Shown one piece after another: positions 23,951 to 28,251 of a stretch of DNA of 28,251 bases. The position numbers and the translations under genes are program-made. Location of the stretch: the NCBI GenBank assembly GCA_964388955.1, contig CAYMCO010000048.1, positions 1 through 28,251 of the forward strand, given 5' to 3'. How positions within the stretch are numbered: position 1 is the stretch's first letter; the number at the start of each line of letters is the position of its first letter. The DNA comes from CAYMCO01 sp964388955 (GTDB taxonomy: Bacteria > Chloroflexota > Anaerolineae > Anaerolineales > E44-bin32). Below the pieces are notes generated by a model. That model saw only the letters and a list, made by a program, of their open reading frames with translations. It made no database searches and had not been told where the DNA came from.

Positions 23951-24011
23951 GGCCCCTGAATTGCAGGGTAGCCGCTTCGAGCCTCGGCCTGAGGTGCCTG
24001 CCTCAGGGGCC
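23951..24011. repeat. nested inverted repeat, 61 bp
   Basis: GGCCCCTGA (23951-23959) pairs perfectly with TCAGGGGCC (24003-24011). Inside, GCAGG (23963-23967) pairs with CCTGC (23997-24001), and CCTC/GAGG (23982-23994) can form a further small hairpin. The whole could fold as a long branched stem in RNA or extrude as a cruciform in DNA. Confidence 0.5.
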
Positions 24012-24076
24012 GGCTGCGCCTTCTCGCTGGGTATGCATCTGGTGGCCAGGTCATGCCGGACCCCTCCCTGTTTCCT

Positions 24077-24085
24077 TGATATAAT
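24077..24085 (+). promoter_or_regulatory. extended -10 promoter of the M20 peptidase gene
   Basis: TGATATAAT is a consensus extended -10 element (TGnTATAAT). No -35 is needed for such promoters and none is obvious. Transcription should start near 24092, giving a leader of about 165 nt that contains the tandem repeat at 24152-24176. Confidence 0.65.
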
Positions 24086-24151
24086 CGGCCTGTCGCACCG
24101 CCAGGGATGCGTTTCAGATGACCGTCCATCTCGACGGGAACGGGAGAGGTG

Positions 24152-24176
24152 CCGAAAGGTCCCTGGCCGAAAGGTC
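24152..24176 (+). repeat. tandem 10-nt repeat in the peptidase leader
   Basis: CCGAAAGGTC occurs at 24152-24161 and 24167-24176, a period of 15 nt. Each copy contains a CC-GAAA-GG tetraloop mini-hairpin. It lies in the predicted 5' leader of the peptidase mRNA. I could not match the leader to any riboswitch class I know. Confidence 0.5.
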
Positions 24177-24256
24177 TCCGCATAGGGTAAGCCCCGCCGC
24201 GCACAGGTCTGCCGGCACCATCACAGAGGTTCTTCGCATGTCCGGGAGGAGATGAT

Positions 24257-25651
24257 ATGAGCGAGATCGACGCCGCAATCGAATACGCCCGCGCGCACGA
24301 AGCGGATTTCCTGGGAGAATTGCGCGAGGTGCTGCGTATTCCCAGCATCTCCACCCTGCCGGAGCACACAGCCGATGTGATGAAGGCCGCGGAATGGGTC
24401 GCCGACCAGCTCAGGGAGACGGGCCATTCCGGTGTTGAAGTGCTGTTCACAGATCGGCATCCGGTGGTGTACGGGGAATGGTTGGGCGCGGGAGAGGACG
24501 CCCCGACCCTGCTGATCTATGGCCACTACGACGTGCAGCCCGTCGACCCGATCGACGAATGGGACAGCCCACCCTTCGAGCCGGAAATCCGGGGCGACAA
24601 CATCTTCGCCCGGGGGGCGGCCGATATGAAAGGTCAGTTGGTCGAGTACCTGAAGGCGATCGAGAGCATTAACGCGCATTCCATGCCGCCTTTGAACGTC
24701 AAGTACCTCCTCGAGGGCGAGGAGGAGATCGGATCCCCCAGCCTGGAAGCGTTCATCAAAGAGAACGCCGAACGCTTTGCTGCCGATCTCTGCCTGAACC
24801 TGGACTCGGGCATATTGAGGGCCGACCTGCCTTCCATCTCGTACGCACTAAGGGGCATGGCCTATTTCGAGATTCGCCTCACCGGCGCCAAGACGGACCT
24901 GCACTCCGGCGCATTTGGCGGCGTAGTGGACAACCCCGGCCAGGTCCTGTGCGAATTAATCGCCGGCATGCGCAACAGGGAAGGCCGCGTTTTGCTGCCC
25001 GGATTCTACGCCGGCGTGCGCGATCTGACGGAGCGGGAGCGAGCGGATCTGGCCGCCCTGCCACAAGACGAGGAATGGTGGCTGGAACAGGCGGACGTGC
25101 CCGCCCTGTTTGGGGAGCCCGGATATACGCCCACAGAGCGGGCCACCGCCCGGCCGACGCTGGATGTCAACGGCCTGCTGTGCGGCTTCACAGGAGAGGG
25201 TTCCAAGACGGTCCTCCCCGCCAGGGCGATGGCCAAGATCTCCATGCGCCTCGTGCCAGACCAGAAACCCGCCGAGGTGCGCAAGTCCCTGACGCGCTAT
25301 CTGCAAGCCAATGTGCCCAAGACCATGGAGTGGGAGTTGATCGATCACGCGCATGCCCTGCCGGCGATCATAGGGCGCGATTCCGCGGCCGTGGAATCGG
25401 CTGTGGCCGCGCTGCGGCAGGTTTGGGGAAAAGAGCCGTTGTTCAAACGGGAGGGCGGTACGGTCCCCGTGGTGAGCCTGATCAAGGAGGAATTGGGCGT
25501 TGATTCCTTGCTGTTCGGCTTCTCGCTGCCCGACGCGCATGTCCACGGCCCCAATGAGAAGCTTCACATCCCCACCTTTTACCGGGGGGTGCGCGCCTTC
25601 ATCTACCTGCTCTATGAGTTAGCGCAGAGAATTCAACCTGGTGAGAGGTAG
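24257..25651 (+). CDS. M20-family dipeptidase/deacylase
   Basis: This is a 464-residue zinc peptidase of the ArgE/DapE/ACY1/CPG2 group, cytoplasmic. Metal and catalytic residues: IYGHYDVQP with H90 and the catalytic-site D92, FARGAADMKG with bridging D123, LLEGEEEIGSPS with the Glu pair at 155-156, NLDSG with D183, and the late HVHGPNEK that supplies the last metal histidine. The dimerisation insert lies between about 200 and 330. The ATG has GGGAGGAG just upstream. It is followed, 3 nt after its stop, by the YqhQ-like gene. Length and motifs fit the general dipeptidase group that includes carnosinase-like and Cys-Gly peptidases; the exact substrate cannot be assigned. Confidence 0.92.
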   Translation: MSEIDAAIEYARAHEADFLGELREVLRIPSISTLPEHTADVMKAAEWVADQLRETGHSGVEVLFTDRHPVVYGEWLGAGEDAPTLLIYGHYDVQPVDPIDEWDSPPFEPEIRGDNIFARGAADMKGQLVEYLKAIESINAHSMPPLNVKYLLEGEEEIGSPSLEAFIKENAERFAADLCLNLDSGILRADLPSISYALRGMAYFEIRLTGAKTDLHSGAFGGVVDNPGQVLCELIAGMRNREGRVLLPGFYAGVRDLTERERADLAALPQDEEWWLEQADVPALFGEPGYTPTERATARPTLDVNGLLCGFTGEGSKTVLPARAMAKISMRLVPDQKPAEVRKSLTRYLQANVPKTMEWELIDHAHALPAIIGRDSAAVESAVAALRQVWGKEPLFKREGGTVPVVSLIKEELGVDSLLFGFSLPDAHVHGPNEKLHIPTFYRGVRAFIYLLYELAQRIQPGER

Positions 25652-25654
25652 GTG

Positions 25655-26551
25655 ATGCCGGAATCCCTTCCAAGCTACGGCGGGCAGGCGCTGATCGAGG
25701 GTGTGATGATGCGGGGGAGAAAAGCCTGTGCCATGGCCGCTCGAGGGCCCGATCAGTCCATTGTGGTCGAAACGGAGGATCTGAGCCCGATATACAGGAG
25801 CCCCATCGCCAGGATCCCCTTCCTGCGTGGGCTGATCCTCCTTTGGGATACGCTGGTGCTGGGTATGCGGGCGCTGACGTTCTCCGCCAATCTGCAGATG
25901 GGGGAGGATGAGCGGCTCGAAGGCGCGCCGCTCACGGCGACGGTGTTCGTCTCGCTGCTGGCCGGAGTGGGGCTCTTCTTCCTGATCCCCGCCGGGGCGG
26001 GATACGTCGCCCAATTGTGGCTGCACCTGGAATACTGGGGCGCCTATATGGTGGAAGGCCTCTCCCGGCTGGCGCTGCTCGTGGGCTATATTTGGGCCAT
26101 CGGATTGATGCCCGATGTGCGGCGCGTCTATGGCTATCACGGCGCGGAGCACAAGACCATCAACGCATACGAAGACGGTGCCGGCTTGAACGTTGAAAGC
26201 ATCCGCGCATATCCACGCGAGCATCCGCGCTGCGGCACCGCGTTCTTGCTCACCGTCGTGGTGCTGTCGATCCTGCTCTTCAGCGTGCTTGGGCCCCTAT
26301 CGCTCTGGGCGCGATTGGTCAGCCGGCTGCTGCTCATCCCGGTGCTGGCGTCCCTGGCCTACGAATACATCCGGTTGAGTGCGAAATTCTCGGAGCACTG
26401 GCTCGCCCGGGCGATCATCAGCCCGAACCTCGCCCTGCAGCGTCTGACGACCCGGGAGCCGGATGATGGCATGATCGAGGTCGCCATCCAGGCTTTCTCG
26501 GCCATGCTGGCCAAGGAGACCGAGAGCGGGGAAGCCTCTTCCGCCCCCTGA
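25655..26551 (+). CDS. yqhQ: YqhQ-like membrane protein (DUF1385)
   Basis: This 298-residue protein has the DUF1385 hallmarks: GGQALIEGVMMRG near the N-terminus, and YGYHGAEHKTINAYEDG at about 160, whose histidines and glutamate look like a metal site. CGTAFL follows. Hydrophobic segments flank that motif at about 90-115, 130-150, 195-215 and 225-245, so it is an integral membrane protein. The family is often described as a predicted metal-dependent enzyme, without known function. ATG at 25655 is preferred over the GTG one codon earlier. It starts 3 nt after the peptidase stop, so the two are cotranscribed. Its stop lies 9 nt from the convergent glnA stop, with no bidirectional terminator visible. 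Confidence 0.88.
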   Translation: MPESLPSYGGQALIEGVMMRGRKACAMAARGPDQSIVVETEDLSPIYRSPIARIPFLRGLILLWDTLVLGMRALTFSANLQMGEDERLEGAPLTATVFVSLLAGVGLFFLIPAGAGYVAQLWLHLEYWGAYMVEGLSRLALLVGYIWAIGLMPDVRRVYGYHGAEHKTINAYEDGAGLNVESIRAYPREHPRCGTAFLLTVVVLSILLFSVLGPLSLWARLVSRLLLIPVLASLAYEYIRLSAKFSEHWLARAIISPNLALQRLTTREPDDGMIEVAIQAFSAMLAKETESGEASSAP

Positions 26552-26560
26552 AATCCGAAA

Positions 26561-27892
26561 TCATGCGGTTTGAAGGTACTGATTGAGCTCCCAATCCGAC
26601 ACGCAGGTGCTGTACGCCTCCCATTCGGCATCCTTTGCTCGATGGAAGGCCGCATAGGCCTCTCCGCCGAGCACCCCTCGAAGCACCTCGTCCTCGTCGA
26701 GCGCGTATAGGGCTTCACGGAGCGAGCCAGGGAGCTGGCCGATGCCCAGCGCCCCTCGCTCTTCGTCGTCCATCTCATAGATATTCAGATTGTTGACCGG
26801 TGGTGGGCACTCCATCTTCCTGTCGATCCCGTCCAAGCCTGCGGCGAGCATGCCGGCGAAGGCGAGGTAGGGGTTGCATGATGGGTCGGGGTTGCGCAGC
26901 TCGGCGCGTGTTGATTTCTCACGGCCGACCGTGAAGCGCGGGATGCGCAGCAACGCCGAGCGGTTGATCTGCGCCCAACAGACATATACGGGGGCCTCAT
27001 ATCCGGGGACGATGCGCTTGTATGAGTTGACCGTCGGCGCCACGAGCGCAGCCAACCCCGCCGCGTGGCTCATCTGGCCGGCCATGAAGCCATATGCGAC
27101 GGAGGACAGGTTGTATTGGTTCTCTTGATCGTAGAACAGGTTGTCCCCCTCCCGGCTGAAGATGGACTGATGGGTGTGCATCCCTGATCCGTTGGTGGCC
27201 GTGAAAGGCTTGGGCATGAAGGTCGCCACCAGGCCCCGCTGCGCCGCCAGCGCCTTGACGGCATACTTCATTGTCACGACGTTGTCCGCCGCTCGCAGCG
27301 CATCCGCAAAGCGGAAGTTGATTTCATGCTGGCCGCGCGCCACCTCGTGGTGCCCCATCTCGATCTCCAGGCCCATTCGCTTGAGCGCGAGCATGAGATC
27401 CGTGCGCACTTGATGCGCCTCGTCGCTGGGGGAGAAATCGAAATACCCCCCGACGTCGTGCGGCACAGGGTGGATATCCTCCCTTCCGTCGCTCCTCAGC
27501 AGGAAGAATTCCGGCTCCGGCCCGACGTTATACTGCCAGCCTCGGCTCTCAAGCCGGCCGAGCGCGTTCTTCAGCACAAAGCGCGGATCTCCTCTGAAGG
27601 GCGTTCCATCGGGATTGTAGATATCGCAGAACATGCGCGCCCGCCGGCGCTCGGGATGGCTCCAGGGGAGCACCGCGTAGGTATCCTCCTCCGGCATCAG
27701 GCGCATGTCGCTCTCCTGGATGCGGGCAAATCCTTCCACCGATGATCCATCGAACCACACGCCCTCGGACAAGGCAGCCTCCAGCCGATCCAGGGGAATG
27801 TCCACGCTCTTGACCGCCCCGGTCACGTCGGTGAACTGCAGGCATACATAAACGACGTTGTCGGCCCGCGCCTTTTCCATGATCGCTTTCAT
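26561..27892 (-). CDS. glnA: glutamine synthetase type I
   Basis: It makes glutamine from glutamate, ammonia and ATP. From ATG 27892 it has 443 residues, the length of the GSI-alpha group (B. subtilis-like), which lacks adenylylation control. Motifs: WFDGSSVEGF (46-55), GPEPEFFL (124-131), GHHEVARGQHEINF (180-193, metal and ammonium site) and TNGSGMHTHQS (233-243, ATP site), then NRSALLRIPRF and RAELRNPDPSCNPY. The segment NLNIYEMDDEERGALGIGQLPGSL replaces the usual NLYDLP adenylylation region. GGAGGAGGG lies 6 nt before the ATG; the open frame extends to 28189 but that part is unlike the family. It is transcribed alone from its own promoter. Confidence 0.96.
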   Translation of the reverse strand: MKAIMEKARADNVVYVCLQFTDVTGAVKSVDIPLDRLEAALSEGVWFDGSSVEGFARIQESDMRLMPEEDTYAVLPWSHPERRRARMFCDIYNPDGTPFRGDPRFVLKNALGRLESRGWQYNVGPEPEFFLLRSDGREDIHPVPHDVGGYFDFSPSDEAHQVRTDLMLALKRMGLEIEMGHHEVARGQHEINFRFADALRAADNVVTMKYAVKALAAQRGLVATFMPKPFTATNGSGMHTHQSIFSREGDNLFYDQENQYNLSSVAYGFMAGQMSHAAGLAALVAPTVNSYKRIVPGYEAPVYVCWAQINRSALLRIPRFTVGREKSTRAELRNPDPSCNPYLAFAGMLAAGLDGIDRKMECPPPVNNLNIYEMDDEERGALGIGQLPGSLREALYALDEDEVLRGVLGGEAYAAFHRAKDAEWEAYSTCVSDWELNQYLQTA

Positions 27893-28016
27893 CACCAACC
27901 CTCCTCCCGGCCCATCGATGGGAAGCTCTGGCCTCTCCTCTGCAAACGAGCGTATTGGATTTGCTGCTGCGGTTTTCGATTCGAAATTGCGGAGCGCCGA
28001 ACCACAAATTCGTCGG
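27893..28016 (-). other. glnA 5' leader
   Basis: About 118 nt of leader lie between the predicted start (near 28010) and the ATG. It contains a perfect 12-bp palindrome, CCCATCGATGGG (27911-27922), just upstream of the ribosome binding site, which could form a small hairpin or bind a regulator. No known glutamine-responsive RNA motif was recognised. Confidence 0.45.
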
Positions 28017-28045
28017 ATTGTAGCAAAGGCGGAGGGAGGGGTCAA
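28017..28045 (-). promoter_or_regulatory. glnA promoter
   Basis: TTGACC (28045-28040) and TACAAT (28022-28017) on the minus strand are exactly 17 nt apart, a good sigma-70-type promoter driving glnA. Confidence 0.85.
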
Positions 28046-28074
28046 GCGTCGTGAGGGAGCAGGGGGTATCAGGC

Positions 28075-28095
28075 GGTGAGCGGTGAGCTGTGAGC
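28075..28095 (+). repeat. heptanucleotide-period repeat (GGTGAGC x3)
   Basis: Three units follow in a row: GGTGAGC, GGTGAGC, TGTGAGC. The array lies upstream of the glnA promoter in otherwise empty sequence reaching the window edge at 28251. The unit matches the reverse complement of the array at 14414-14448. Confidence 0.6.
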
Positions 28096-28251
28096 TATGC
28101 GCGACATTCGCATATTCCACGCCCGCAGGGGGCCTGAGCGCCTGTCGAGAAATGCCACCGGCCCGGGGCCGCGGCGAACCCCGCCGCACAGCATTTTCGT
28201 CTGTGTCTTGTCAAGTGGTGGAAATTCTGTGTGCATCCTTGGCTGTCTATA

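Larger units (their letters stand above)
23617..24256. other. divergent intergenic region
   Basis: No gene is seen in 640 bp between the regulator operon (minus) and the peptidase gene (plus). It contains promoter-like elements in both directions, a nested inverted repeat at 23951-24011 and a tandem CCGAAAGGTC repeat in the peptidase leader. The open frames here have shadow-type composition. Confidence 0.5.

Noticed and set aside
24092..24256. Glycine or guanidine riboswitch in the peptidase leader
   Set aside because: The CCGAAAGG and GGGAGAGG pieces recall the glycine aptamer, but the conserved partner blocks are missing and the order does not fit.
27893..28189. N-terminal extension of glutamine synthetase to 28189
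   Set aside because: The stretch contains the promoter and leader, is unlike the family, and ATG 27892 has a very good ribosome binding site.

Overview
The window is a GC-rich bacterial chromosomal segment, best read as Chloroflexota (Anaerolineae-like). The grounds are a secreted beta-propeller protein with a Thr/Pro-rich tail, a MalT-like STAND regulator ending in a BTAD domain, a YqhQ/DUF1385 protein, a T-box leader and a TPP riboswitch, with E. coli-like sigma-70 promoters. This placement is inference from gene content; no rRNA or tRNA gene is visible. Almost all genes are on the minus strand, so gene order below is given in the direction of transcription.

Thiamine block (about 6310 down to 394): a -10 box, a TPP riboswitch, thiamine pyrophosphokinase, a thiamine-binding lipoprotein, a fused two-domain permease and an ATPase (ThiBPQ type), followed after 166 bp by a ureohydrolase of the agmatinase/arginase family. 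Two mutually exclusive hairpins between the aptamer and the kinase start either pair or expose the ribosome binding site.

Translation/housekeeping block (13841 down to 6542): a consensus promoter and a T-box leader whose best specifier is ATC (Ile) precede an alanyl-tRNA editing protein (AlaX) and isoleucyl-tRNA synthetase. The synthetase carries a swapped signature, GVHH in place of HxGH. After a 325-bp gap come lspA, rluD and a threonine aldolase gene, tightly packed.

Envelope and accessory block (23.6 kb down to 14.4 kb): a small beta-rich protein and a 1052-residue STAND/TPR/BTAD regulator. A 531-bp spacer with an operator-like inverted repeat follows. Next are a 95-aa leader-like small protein and, overlapping it by 4 nt, an ImmA/IrrE-fold protein that has lost both HExxH histidines. 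Then come a TolB-like propeller protein overlapping an M23 endopeptidase, and a metallo-beta-lactamase-fold hydrolase. The regulator, leader-like protein and pseudo-ImmA set is the best candidate here for an undescribed system.

Right end: an M20 peptidase and a YqhQ-like membrane protein on the plus strand converge on glutamine synthetase (minus strand, own TTGACC-17-TACAAT promoter). Intergenic regions hold short heptanucleotide-period repeats at three places.
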